A stretch of DNA of 64,000 bases from Blastococcus sp. KM273128. GTDB lineage: Bacteria > Actinomycetota > Actinomycetes > Mycobacteriales > Geodermatophilaceae. Of the stretch, positions 9,717-18,169 are shown piece after piece. Positions within the stretch are counted from its first letter, which is position 1. Each line of letters begins with the position of its first letter. A program made the position numbers and the translations under genes. Location of the stretch: positions 18,245 to 82,244 of the forward strand of contig NZ_SSXA01000005.1 in the NCBI RefSeq assembly GCF_021698975.1, given 5' to 3'. The notes beneath the pieces are model-generated. The model had not been told where the DNA came from. It worked only from the letters and a program-made list of their open reading frames with translations, and made no database searches.

Positions 9717-10439
9717 TCAGGTGCCGCTCTCGACGCCCAGGTAGGCCTGCACGATGCGCTCGTCGGCGAGCAGCTCGGCCGCCGGACCGGAGTGCACGAC
9801 CTCCCCGCTCTGCAGCACGTACCCGTGGTCGGCCGCGCGCAGGGCCCGCCGGGCGTTCTGCTCCACGAGCACGACCGTGGTGCCGGATGCGCGGATCTCC
9901 TCGATGACGCGGAAGACCTCGTCGACGATCTTGGGGGCCAGCCCCATCGACGGCTCGTCCATGAGCATGACCTTCGGCCCGGCGACCAGCGCGCGGGCGA
10001 TGGCCAGCATCTGCTGCTCGCCACCCGAGAGCGCGCCCGCCGGCAGCGCCCGCCGCTCGCCCAGCACCGGGAACCGGTCGTACATGGCGTCGACCGACCG
10101 CGCACCGTCGGCCCCCGAGTGCCACGTGCCCAGCTGGAGGTTCTCCTCGATCGTCAGCGTGGCGAGGATCTGCCGGCCCTCGGGCACCTGCACCAGCCCG
10201 CGTCCCACCAGCTTGTGGGCGGGGGTGCGGGTGATGTCCTGGCCCTCGAACGTGATCCGCCCGCCGGCCGGCCGCAGGATGCCGGAGACGGCGTTGATGA
10301 CCGAGGACTTGCCCGCCCCGTTCGCGCCGACCAGCGCCACCAGCGAGCCCTCAGCGGCGCTGAAGGAGACACCCCGCACCGCCTCGACCCGTCCGTAGGT
10401 CACCCGCAGGTCCTCCACGGTGAGGATGGGGTCGCTCAT
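9717..10439 (-). CDS. livF: Branched-chain amino-acid ABC transporter ATPase LivF
   Basis: This is one of two ATPases of a HAAT-family importer. Walker A is GANGAGKSS, the signature is LSGGEQQMLAIARAL and Walker B is KVMLMDEPSMGL; the RGLVQVPEGRQIL Q-loop region and the short 240-residue length are typical of LivF. Its start overlaps the stop of the livM-livG fusion by 4 bp. The substrate may be a branched-chain amino acid, amide or urea; sequence does not decide. Confidence 0.93.
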   Translation of the reverse strand: MSDPILTVEDLRVTYGRVEAVRGVSFSAAEGSLVALVGANGAGKSSVINAVSGILRPAGGRITFEGQDITRTPAHKLVGRGLVQVPEGRQILATLTIEENLQLGTWHSGADGARSVDAMYDRFPVLGERRALPAGALSGGEQQMLAIARALVAGPKVMLMDEPSMGLAPKIVDEVFRVIEEIRASGTTVVLVEQNARRALRAADHGYVLQSGEVVHSGPAAELLADERIVQAYLGVESGT

Positions 10440-12241
10440 GTCGCATCCCTCGTCGCGTCGGGGGTGTCCAGGGTGCCGGAGGCGCCAGGGCGCAGATTCG
10501 CGACGGCGTCGGGGGGCGCGTCGCCGGCCCCGGCGGCGGTCGCGCCGGCGCGGGCCCCGGTGCCGTCCGCGTCCTCCTCCGCCGACCCGAGGTAGGCCTC
10601 GATGACCGCCGGGTCCGCCGCCACCTCGTCCGGCACCCCGCTGGCGATGACCTCACCGAAGTTGAGGACCACGACCCGGGTGCAGGTCTGGAGCACCATG
10701 CCGACGTTGTGCTCGATGAACAAGATGGTGAGCCCGTCCCGCGCCAGCGAGCGGATGAGCTCGGACAGCCGCGCCGCCTCGACGTGGTTCATCCCGGCCG
10801 CCGGCTCGTCGAGGATCAGCAGCGACGGGTCCGAGGCCAGCGCACGGGCGATCTCGAGCCTGCGCTGGTCCCCGTAGGAGAGCGATTCGGCCCGGTTGGC
10901 GGCGAGCTCGCTGAGCCCGACGCGCTCCAGGCAGCGGGCCGCCTGCCGCAGCGCGGCCTGTTCGTCCCGGCGCGCCGAGGGCAGCCAGAAGAGCCGCCGC
11001 AGGAACGTCGGACGGCTGACCAGGTGGGCGCCGACCAGGACGTTCTCCAGGGCGGACAACCGGTTGAACAGCTTGGAGTGCTGGAACGTCCGGCTGACCC
11101 CGGCCGCCGCGATGCGGTGGACCGGGGTGCTCCCGACCGTCGTCCCGAGGACCGTGGCGCTGCCCGAGCTCGGCGGCACCAGCCCGCTGATCATGTTGAC
11201 CAGCGTGGTCTTGCCTGCTCCGTTGGGACCGATCAGGCCGACGACCTCGCCGGCCCGGATCTCCAGGTCCACCCCCCGCACGGCGTGCACGCCGCCGTAC
11301 TCCTTGCCCAGCCCGGACAGGGTGACCACCGGTTGGCCGGCTTCCGGGTGGCGGCGGCCGGCGAGCCCGGTCGCGTCGTCGTCGGCGGGACCGGACGGCA
11401 TGCGCGTGCGGCGCGGGATGAGGCTCGCCAGGCCACCCGGCAGGAAGAGGATGACGACCAGCAGCAGCAAGCTGGCGAGGAACGGCCTGATCCAGCCGGC
11501 CTCGACCCCGACCGCCCGCTGGATCTCCGGGACGATCGTCTGGAACCCGCTGCCCAGCAGCGGCCCCAGGAACATCGTGGAGCCGCCGACCACCGCCGTG
11601 ACCAGACCCTCGACTGCCGCCACGAAGTCGAAGTCGTTCGGTGCGATCAGCCGCACGTAGTAGGCGTAGAGGACGCCGTACAGCCCCGCGACGGCACCCG
11701 CGGTGATGAACGCCGACAGCCGGTGGCGCCCCACATCGATGCCCATGGACCGTGCGGCGAGCTCGTCCTCGCGGATGGCCTCGAGCGCGCGCCCGTACCG
11801 GGACCGCCCCATCCGCCAGAACCAGTAGGCGACCAGCGCGAGCGCCGTCCAGGCCATGCCGACGGTGAGGACCCGCGGCACGCCGAGCCCCTGCGCCCCG
11901 CCGGTCCACTCCTGGTTGAGCAGCACCACGCGCACCGCCTCGGCGAAGCCGAGGGTCGCGATGGCGAGGAATACCCCGCGCAGGTGCATCGTCGGCAGGC
12001 CGAGGACGACAGCGCCGAGAGCACCGACGGACATGCCGATGGCGACGGCGATCAGCAGCGAGGGGACGTCGCCGACGTCGGCCGGGGCGGGTGCCAGGTA
12101 GGCCCCGGAGAACGCCGCCAGAGCGGCGAAGCCGGCCTGGCCGAGGCTGAGCTGCCCGGCGATCAGGACGGCGTAGAAGGAGTAGGCGAAGATCGCGCCC
12201 AGCGCGATGAAGGTCAGCGTGGTGGCGTACTGGCCCAGCAT
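10436..12241 (-). CDS. livM-livG: LivM permease fused to LivG ATPase
   Basis: One 601-residue frame contains a full LivM-type permease (about 1-280, with GQLSLGQAGFAALAAFSGAYL and GRALEAIREDELAARSMGID). A polar linker (about 281-310) leads into a full LivG ATPase (Walker A GPNGAGKTT near 338, LSYGDQRRLEIARAL, Walker B LLILDEPAAGMN). An acidic, Ala-rich tail closes it. In E. coli these are separate proteins; fusions are known in other actinobacteria. The ATG overlaps the livH stop (TGATG). It works with LivH, LivF and the lipoprotein LivK at the inner membrane. Confidence 0.92.
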   Translation of the reverse strand: MLGQYATTLTFIALGAIFAYSFYAVLIAGQLSLGQAGFAALAAFSGAYLAPAPADVGDVPSLLIAVAIGMSVGALGAVVLGLPTMHLRGVFLAIATLGFAEAVRVVLLNQEWTGGAQGLGVPRVLTVGMAWTALALVAYWFWRMGRSRYGRALEAIREDELAARSMGIDVGRHRLSAFITAGAVAGLYGVLYAYYVRLIAPNDFDFVAAVEGLVTAVVGGSTMFLGPLLGSGFQTIVPEIQRAVGVEAGWIRPFLASLLLLVVILFLPGGLASLIPRRTRMPSGPADDDATGLAGRRHPEAGQPVVTLSGLGKEYGGVHAVRGVDLEIRAGEVVGLIGPNGAGKTTLVNMISGLVPPSSGSATVLGTTVGSTPVHRIAAAGVSRTFQHSKLFNRLSALENVLVGAHLVSRPTFLRRLFWLPSARRDEQAALRQAARCLERVGLSELAANRAESLSYGDQRRLEIARALASDPSLLILDEPAAGMNHVEAARLSELIRSLARDGLTILFIEHNVGMVLQTCTRVVVLNFGEVIASGVPDEVAADPAVIEAYLGSAEEDADGTGARAGATAAGAGDAPPDAVANLRPGASGTLDTPDATRDAT

Positions 12242-13116
12242 CAGACCTCCCGGACCTTCCGCGCGCCGAGCAGCCCCTGCGGGCGCAGCAGCAGGATCAC
12301 GAACAGCAGGCCGAACGCGATGACGTTCACCCAGGACGAGCCGATGTGCTGCACGGCGAACACCTCGGCCAGGCCGAGCAGCAGCCCCCCGATGAGCGCG
12401 CCGGGCAGCGAGCCCATGCCGCCGACGATGATCACGGCCAGGCCCTTGAGCTCGATCGCGGCGCCCATGCCCAGCTGGGCGGTGTTCACGTTGATCGCGA
12501 AGAGCACGCCGGCGACCGCGCCGAGCGCCGAGGAGATCGCGAAGGTGACCGCGGTGACCCGGTCGACGTTCACCCCGAGCACCCGCGCCGCCGTCGGGTT
12601 CTCCGCGACCGCGCGCATCCCGCGGCCGAGCCGGGTCCGGGTGACCATGTAGGTCAGGCCCACCATCAGGGCGAGGGAGACGGCGAGGATCACCACCTGC
12701 ACCAGGGTCACCTGGGCGCCGAACACCTCGAACCGGGTGTCCGGGAACGAGCCGGGCGGGAAGCGGCGGGTGTCGGGGCCGTAGCGCCACTGCAGCACCG
12801 CGATGAGCATGCCGGCCAGCGCGATCGAGGAGATCAGCCCGGCGAAGTGCGCGTCGGCCCGGTTCTTGAGCGGCCGGAACGCCACGCGCTCGATGACCAG
12901 CCCCAGGACGGCGCCGAAGACGAACACGACCGGCAGCGCGGCCCAGAGGGACAGCCCGCCGCGCTCGACCAGCTCGATGCCGACGAAGGCGGAGGCGGCG
13001 AAGACCGCGGGGTGGGCGAGGTTCAGCCGGTCGAGGATGCCGAACACCAGCGTGAAGCCGATGGCGAACAACGCGTAGATGGAGCCGATGAAGATGCCGT
13101 TGAGGAGCTGCTGCAC
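12241..13116 (-). CDS. livH: Branched-chain amino-acid ABC permease LivH
   Basis: The 291-residue hydrophobic protein starts QQLLNGIFIGSIYALFAIGF, as LivH proteins do, and contains FRPLKNRADAHFAGLISSIAL, GRGMRAVAENPTAARVLGVN and GGMGSLPGALIGGLLLGLAE. These are the conserved permease loops that contact the ATPases. Eight or so membrane segments are expected. The GTG at 13116 was chosen from this N-terminus; the frame upstream is not homologous. Two strong hairpins separate it from livK. Confidence 0.93.
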   Translation of the reverse strand: MQQLLNGIFIGSIYALFAIGFTLVFGILDRLNLAHPAVFAASAFVGIELVERGGLSLWAALPVVFVFGAVLGLVIERVAFRPLKNRADAHFAGLISSIALAGMLIAVLQWRYGPDTRRFPPGSFPDTRFEVFGAQVTLVQVVILAVSLALMVGLTYMVTRTRLGRGMRAVAENPTAARVLGVNVDRVTAVTFAISSALGAVAGVLFAINVNTAQLGMGAAIELKGLAVIIVGGMGSLPGALIGGLLLGLAEVFAVQHIGSSWVNVIAFGLLFVILLLRPQGLLGARKVREV

Positions 13117-13166
13117 AGCGTTGCCTGTTCTCGTCGTGGGTGCCGGGGCACGGTAGCCGACACGTG

Positions 13167-13198
13167 GCCGGGGCCCGGTCCGAGGACCGGGCCCCGGC
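13167..13198 (-). terminator. Hairpin between livK and livH
   Basis: A perfect 15-bp stem starting GCCGGGGCCCGGTCC with a 2-nt GA loop. It lies downstream of livK and upstream of livH on the same strand, and probably lowers read-through into the permease genes. Confidence 0.65.
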
Positions 13199-13208
13199 GG
13201 AGTCCCGG

Positions 13209-13242
13209 CGTGGCGCCGGCCCGTCAGCCGGCCGGCGCCACG
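13209..13242 (-). terminator. Second hairpin just after the livK stop
   Basis: CGTGGCGCCGGCC pairs perfectly with GGCCGGCGCCACG (13 bp, 8-nt loop), 8 bp after the livK stop codon. It may stabilise the livK mRNA 3' end or terminate most transcripts. Confidence 0.65.
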
Positions 13243-13249
13243 CGAGGGG

Positions 13250-14422
13250 TCACTGCAGGACGGCGAACTGGCCGTTCTCGACGACCTGGACGACAGCCGG
13301 GTGGTCGGCGTCCCGGTTCTCGTCGATGGAGAACTCGCCGAGGACGGTGGGCACGTCCTCGATCTGCCCCAGCGCCTCCTGGATGCTGTCCCGCTCGGCG
13401 GAGCAGTTGGCGCGCACGGCCTGGTCGACGAGCTTGAGCCCGGTGTAGGCCTGGGCGGCGAACTGGTCGGGCTGCGAGCCGTACTCGGCCTCGTAGGCCT
13501 GGAGGAACGCCTGGTTCTCCGGGTTGTCGGAGGCGGAGTTCCAGGCGGCGCCGACGACGACACCTTCAGCCGCCTCGCCCGCGTCGGCCATCAGCCGCGG
13601 GTTGTTGAACCCGTTGCCGCCGATGATGGGCACGTCGATGCCGAGCTCGCGCGCCTGGGTCACCAGCGGCACCGCGGCCTCGATCAGCGCCGAGACGACG
13701 AGCGCGTCCGGCTCGTTCTCCTGCGCCTGGGTCAGCAGGGCGCGGAAGTCGGTGTCGGACTTGGAGAAGGTGATCGTCTCGCTGATCGTCACGCCCTGGT
13801 CCTCCAGCGCGTCGGCGAACGCCTCGTAGCCGGACTCGGTGAACGCGTCGTCGTTGCTGTACATGACCACGACGTCCTCGAGGCCGAACTGCTCGGTGGC
13901 GGCCTCGATCGTCTGGGGGATGACCGCCTGCTCGGTGAGGGAGTCGCGGAAGATGTAGTCGCCGATCTCGGTCACCCCCTCGGCCGTGTTGGAGATGCCC
14001 AGCACCGGCACGCCGGCCTCCTGGGCGATCGGGTCCGCCTGGACGGCGGCGTTGGACAGCGTGGGCCCGATGATCAGGCTCACGCCGTCGTTGACGAACT
14101 CGTCGAAGAGCGTGATCGCCTGACGGGGGTCGGTCTGGTCGTCCTCGATCGTCAGGTCGTAGGTGACGCCGCCCTGCTCGGCCAGCTCCGAGGCGGCGAG
14201 CTCCAGGCCGCGCTGCTGCGACTCGCCGTAGCTGGCCGCAGCACCGGTCAGGCTGAGCACCGCGCCGAGGGGCACCTCGCCCTCGATGGTGCACGACTCC
14301 CCGCTGCCCTCGCCGGTGAGCCCGGCGGCGGACTCCCCGCCGCCGGACTCACCGGAGCCGCAGGACGCGAGGAGGAGGGCCGCGGCGCCGGCCGCGGCGA
14401 CGGTGTGGAGCTTGGTGCGCAT
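13250..14422 (-). CDS. livK: Branched-chain amino-acid type substrate-binding lipoprotein
   Basis: The 390-residue protein has a lipoprotein signal (MRTKLHTVAAAGAAALLLAS then Cys at 21) followed by a Gly/Ser linker and a periplasmic-binding type I fold. The fold shows GEVPLGAVLSLTGAAASYG, DDQTDPRQAITLFDEFVND and IIGPTLSNAAVQ. This is the HAAT family that binds Leu/Ile/Val, amides or aromatic compounds. GGGAGA precedes the ATG by a few bases. Two hairpins after the stop separate it from livH, which would allow more binding protein than permease. Confidence 0.92.
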   Translation of the reverse strand: MRTKLHTVAAAGAAALLLASCGSGESGGGESAAGLTGEGSGESCTIEGEVPLGAVLSLTGAAASYGESQQRGLELAASELAEQGGVTYDLTIEDDQTDPRQAITLFDEFVNDGVSLIIGPTLSNAAVQADPIAQEAGVPVLGISNTAEGVTEIGDYIFRDSLTEQAVIPQTIEAATEQFGLEDVVVMYSNDDAFTESGYEAFADALEDQGVTISETITFSKSDTDFRALLTQAQENEPDALVVSALIEAAVPLVTQARELGIDVPIIGGNGFNNPRLMADAGEAAEGVVVGAAWNSASDNPENQAFLQAYEAEYGSQPDQFAAQAYTGLKLVDQAVRANCSAERDSIQEALGQIEDVPTVLGEFSIDENRDADHPAVVQVVENGQFAVLQ

Positions 14423-14746
14423 GTCTCTCCCTTGTCGAGAACGACGACCGGCCGACCGCGAGGAGGCGGCCGCGCGACACTGGCGGACGGGCCCGTCCGG
14501 GGCACCGGGCGTCGTGGGCCGACCGGAGCCGGTCGGCTGGTTACGGGGGTCACAGTAGGCACCTACCGGCGCACCTCCGGCAGGGGCTGCGCAAGCGTGC
14601 CCAGAACGTGACCGTCCGGAACTCGGCGAGCTGCGCGTCGGCGGCTCGGGGAGCTGGGCCGATGACGCCGGGTGCAGGATGGGCCGTCCCCTCTCCCCCT
14701 CCCGGAGGTCCCCGATGCCCGTACCCCCCACCCCGGCGAGGACGTA
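14423..14746. other. Divergent intergenic region between livK and the selenate-type ABC genes
   Basis: No gene is supported in these 324 bp. It must hold two divergent promoters. A TACTGT hexamer next to the short palindrome GTAGGcaCCTAC (around 14554-14565) could serve livK, and CAGGAT (around 14677) could serve the rightward operon. Neither has a good -35. I see no riboswitch or repeat that I recognise. Confidence 0.4.
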
Positions 14747-15706
14747 GTGCGTCCCGCTCGCGCCGCCCGGTCGGGCGGCCCCGCCTCCGGATCCGTCCTC
14801 CTCCCGCATCTCTCCCGCCGCACCCTGCTGGCCGGCACCGGTGCCGCCGTCGCCGCCGTGCTCGCCGGCTGCTCCGGCACCTCGACCGCCGCACCCGGCT
14901 CCCCCGGCCCGCTGCGCATCGGCGCCATCCCCGACCAGGACCCCGAGGTCCTGCAGCGGCAGTTCCGCACGGTGGCCGCCTCCCTCGCCGCCGCCCTCGA
15001 CCTGGAGACCGAGTACCGGCCGGTGACCGACTACGCCGCCGCCGTCTCGCTGTTCCGCACCGGTGACCTGGACCTCGTCTGGTTCGGCGGGCTCACCGGT
15101 GTCCAGGCCCGGTTGCAGACCCGCGGCGCCGTCCCGATCGCCCAGCGCGACATCGACGAGGAGTTCCACTCGGTCTTCGTCGTCAACACCGCCACCGGGC
15201 TCGCGCCGGCCGACGACCTGCGCCCGCTGGCCGGTCTCCGGTTCACCTACGGCAGCGAGACCTCCACCTCCGGCCGCCTCATGCCCGCCTACTACCTGCG
15301 CGAGGCCGGCGTGGATCCCGGGGGCTTCCCCGGCGGGCCCGGCTTCTCCGGCTCGCACGACGCCACGATCGCCCTCGTCGCCTCGGGGACGTACCAGGCC
15401 GGCGTGCTCAACGAGCAGGTGTGGCGGTCGCGGTCGGAGGACGGCGAGGTGGACCCCGCGGTGACCGCCTACGCCCGCACCCCGGCGTACCACGACTACC
15501 ACTGGCTGCTCGGCCCCGGCGCCGTCGAGCGCTTCGGCGACGACCTGGCCGGGCGGCTCACCGGCTGGTTCACCGGGCTGTCCGCCGACGACCCGGACGA
15601 CGCCGCGGTGCTCGAGCTGTTCGGCGCGGGTTCCTTCATCCCGACCGAGGCGGCGAACTACCGGCAGATCGAGGAGATCGGCCGCGACCTCGGGCTGGTC
15701 AGCTGA
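14747..15706 (+). CDS. PhnD-type ABC substrate-binding lipoprotein, putative selenate/selenium importer
   Basis: The 319-residue protein has a twin-arginine lipoprotein signal (SRRTLLAGTGAAVAAVLAGC). Its mature part matches the PhnD-like family that databases annotate as putative selenate ABC transporter binding proteins, as I recall it: RIGAIPDQDPEVLQRQFR, VTDYAAAVSLFRTGDLDLVW, IAQRDIDEEFHSVF and GSETSTSGRLMP. The GTG at 14747 has GAGG 5 nt upstream and precedes the signal directly. It is followed by its ATPase and a fused permease. A sel locus 15 kb away supports a selenium role; phosphonate remains possible. Confidence 0.82.
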   Translation: MRPARAARSGGPASGSVLLPHLSRRTLLAGTGAAVAAVLAGCSGTSTAAPGSPGPLRIGAIPDQDPEVLQRQFRTVAASLAAALDLETEYRPVTDYAAAVSLFRTGDLDLVWFGGLTGVQARLQTRGAVPIAQRDIDEEFHSVFVVNTATGLAPADDLRPLAGLRFTYGSETSTSGRLMPAYYLREAGVDPGGFPGGPGFSGSHDATIALVASGTYQAGVLNEQVWRSRSEDGEVDPAVTAYARTPAYHDYHWLLGPGAVERFGDDLAGRLTGWFTGLSADDPDDAAVLELFGAGSFIPTEAANYRQIEEIGRDLGLVS

Positions 15707-16449
15707 GCGAGGCCGTCCGGCTCACCGGTGTCGAGGTCCGCTTCGGCGGCACCGCCGCCCTCGCCGGGGTGGACCTCGCGGTGGCCGCGGGCGAGCGGGT
15801 CGCCGTCGTCGGCGCCTCGGGTGCGGGCAAGTCGACGCTGCTCGGGGTGCTCAACGGCTCGGTGCCGCCGACGGCCGGATCGGTGCGGGTGCTCGGCCAC
15901 GACCCGGCGACCCTGCGCGGCCGGGAGCTGCGCCGGCTGCGGGCGCGCACGGGCACGGTCCACCAGCACCTGGAGCTGGCCGGGCAGCTGCGCGTGGTGC
16001 ACAACGTCAACGCGGGGCGGCTGGCCTCCTGGTCGGCCGCCCGCGCCGCGTGGTCGCTGGTCCGGCCGCAGGGCACCGGCGACGTGCTGGGTGCGCTGGC
16101 CCGCGTCGGGCTGGCCGACCGGGCGTACGAGCGCACCGACCGGCTCTCCGGTGGTCAGCGGCAGCGGGTGGCCCTGGCCCGGCTGCTGGTGCAGCGGCCC
16201 GAGCTCGTGCTGGCCGACGAGCCGGCGTCGGCGCTGGACCCGGCGCTGGCCGACACGGCGCTCGCCCTGCTCGGCGAGCTGGCGACCGGGCGCGGCGGCG
16301 CGCTGCTGGCCTGCCTGCACGACCCGGCGCTGGCGCTGCGGCACTGCGACCGGGTCGTCGGGCTGGTGGACGGGCGGGTGGCGCTGGACGCCCCGGCCCA
16401 CGCCCTCACTGTGGCGGAGCTGGAGGGCTTCTACGGGGTGAGCCGGTGA
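15703..16449 (+). CDS. ABC ATPase of the putative selenate transporter
   Basis: A PhnC-like ATPase: Walker A GASGAGKST, signature LSGGQRQRVALARLL, Walker B LVLADEPASALDP, H-loop CLHD. No ATG, GTG or TTG lies between the upstream stop and the conserved first strand (LTGVEVRFGG), so the most likely start is CTG at 15703, whose CTGA overlaps the stop of the binding-protein gene and suggests translational coupling. That gives 248 residues. The permease gene starts in its stop codon (GTGA). ATP hydrolysis at the cytoplasmic face would drive uptake. Confidence 0.88.
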   Translation: MSEAVRLTGVEVRFGGTAALAGVDLAVAAGERVAVVGASGAGKSTLLGVLNGSVPPTAGSVRVLGHDPATLRGRELRRLRARTGTVHQHLELAGQLRVVHNVNAGRLASWSAARAAWSLVRPQGTGDVLGALARVGLADRAYERTDRLSGGQRQRVALARLLVQRPELVLADEPASALDPALADTALALLGELATGRGGALLACLHDPALALRHCDRVVGLVDGRVALDAPAHALTVAELEGFYGVSR

Positions 16450-18056
16450 CCGCCGTCCTGGAGCGGCCCGCGCCGCCGGCTCCGCGGCTGCGCCGCGACC
16501 GCCGGCGGTGGGCCTGGGGGCTGGGCGCCCTCGCGCTCGTGGGCTGGGCGCTGGCCGGCAGCGGCCTGTTCACCGGGCCGGTGCTGAACCCGGCCGGCAC
16601 CGGGCAGGTCGGCCGCTTCCTCGGCGCCGCCGTCCGGCCGGAGCTGGGCGCGGAGTTCCTCGGCGTCGTCGCGGGCTCGACCCTGGTGACCGTCGCCTAC
16701 GCCGTGCTCGGCGCCGGGCTGGCCGTGCTGATCGGTGCGCTGGGTGCGGTCCCGGCGTCCCGCACGACGTGGGGACGGCGGCGCACCGGCTGGCTGCTCA
16801 CCCGCGGCGGGCTGGCGCTGCCGCGCGGCCTGCACGAGGCGGTGTGGGGCCTGCTGCTCGTGAACGTGCTGGGCCTGGACCCGTGGGTCGGGGTGCTGGC
16901 GATCGCCGTGCCCTACGGGGCGATCACCGCCAAGGTCTTCGCGGACCTGCTGGACGAGGTGCCGCGCGGGGCGTACCGGGCACTGCTCGCCGCCGGGGCC
17001 GGCCGCGGGACGGCGGCGCTCTACGGCCTGCTCCCCGCGGCCGCGGGCGGGCTGCTCTCCTACTCCTTCTACCGGCTGGAGTGCGCGGTGCGCTCCGCCG
17101 TCGTCCTCGGCCTGGTCGGCGCCGGCGGGCTGGGCTACCAGCTCGCGCTCTCCTTCACCTCGCTGCGCTGGGAGCAGGTGTGGACGACGGTCTACGCGCT
17201 GGCGCTGCTGTGCCTGGTCGCCGACGTCGCCGGCCGGGCGGTGCGCCGCCGCGTCGCCGCACCGCGACCCGGGCCGCAGCGCGACCCGGTGCTCACCGGT
17301 GCCGTGCTGGCGGTCCTTGCGCTGACCGGCTGGGCGGTCTGGTACCTGGCGCTATCCCCCGCCGCCCTGGTCTCCGAGCGCACCCGCGAGCAGGTCGCCT
17401 GGGTCGCCTCGGCCGCGTGGCCCCCGGCGACCGACGGCGACCTGCTCGCGGCGGTGTGGGCGGCGTCGGTGGAGACGGTGCGGATGTCGGTGCTGGCGGT
17501 GGCGTTCGCGACGACGGGGGCGGTCGCGCTGGCCGGGCTCGCGGCGCGGCCGGGGCGCCCGGCCGGTCCCGGGCGCGCCGCGCTCGGGGTGCTCACCCGC
17601 GTCGGGCTGCTCCTGCTGCGCGCCGTCCCCCCACCGGTGTGGGCGCTGGTGCTCCTGTTCGTGCTGCTCCCCGGAGTGCTGCCCGGGGCCCTCGCGCTCG
17701 GCGTCTACACCCTCGGTGTGCTGGGGCGGCTGGTCGGCGAGGCGGTCGAGGAGGCCGACCGGCGCCCCGGCGAGGCGCTACGGGCCGCTGGTGCGCCACC
17801 TGCCGCCCGGTGGCTGTACGGCAGCGTGCCCGCGCTGGCCGGCCCGGTGCTGGCGCTGGCGCTGTACCGGTGGGAGGTGGTCGTGCGGGACACGGTGCTG
17901 GTCGGCCTGCTCGGCGCCGGCGGGATCGGCGTCCTGCTCTCGGCGGCGACGTCGTCGTTCGACTGGCCGGCGGTCACCACCGTGCTGGTCGCGATCGTGC
18001 TGCTCACCGTCGCCGTCGACCTGGTGGGAGCCCGCGCCCGCGCCGCCCTGCGATGA
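16446..18056 (+). CDS. Fused two-domain ABC permease of the putative selenate transporter
   Basis: The 536-residue protein contains two PhnE-like permease halves. The first has the loop LPRGLHEAVWGLLLVNVLGL, EVPRGAYRALLAAGAGRG and VGAGGLGYQLALSFTS. The second (from about 280) has AVPPPVWALVLLFVLLPG, EADRRPGEALRAAGAPPA and LGAGGIGVLLSAATSSFDW. PhnE is usually one half per gene, so this is a tandem fusion giving the full membrane channel. The GTG at 16446 overlaps the ATPase stop by 4 bp. The operon ends here, facing rsmE. Confidence 0.88.
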   Translation: MTAVLERPAPPAPRLRRDRRRWAWGLGALALVGWALAGSGLFTGPVLNPAGTGQVGRFLGAAVRPELGAEFLGVVAGSTLVTVAYAVLGAGLAVLIGALGAVPASRTTWGRRRTGWLLTRGGLALPRGLHEAVWGLLLVNVLGLDPWVGVLAIAVPYGAITAKVFADLLDEVPRGAYRALLAAGAGRGTAALYGLLPAAAGGLLSYSFYRLECAVRSAVVLGLVGAGGLGYQLALSFTSLRWEQVWTTVYALALLCLVADVAGRAVRRRVAAPRPGPQRDPVLTGAVLAVLALTGWAVWYLALSPAALVSERTREQVAWVASAAWPPATDGDLLAAVWAASVETVRMSVLAVAFATTGAVALAGLAARPGRPAGPGRAALGVLTRVGLLLLRAVPPPVWALVLLFVLLPGVLPGALALGVYTLGVLGRLVGEAVEEADRRPGEALRAAGAPPAARWLYGSVPALAGPVLALALYRWEVVVRDTVLVGLLGAGGIGVLLSAATSSFDWPAVTTVLVAIVLLTVAVDLVGARARAALR

Positions 18057-18169
18057 CACCGCGCCCCTCCGGGCCGCACCACGACCACGTGCCGTCCCCA
18101 GCTGCGACGAGTGCGTCCGTCCACCGCGCCGGGAACCCTCCGGCCCCACGCCACGGTGAACCGTGCTCT
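18057..18169. other. Convergent intergenic region with a weak hairpin
   Basis: These 113 bp separate the permease and rsmE ends. The only fold I see is CACGG-TGAA-CCGTG near 18152-18165, a short stem that could be a weak bidirectional terminator. Confidence 0.3.
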
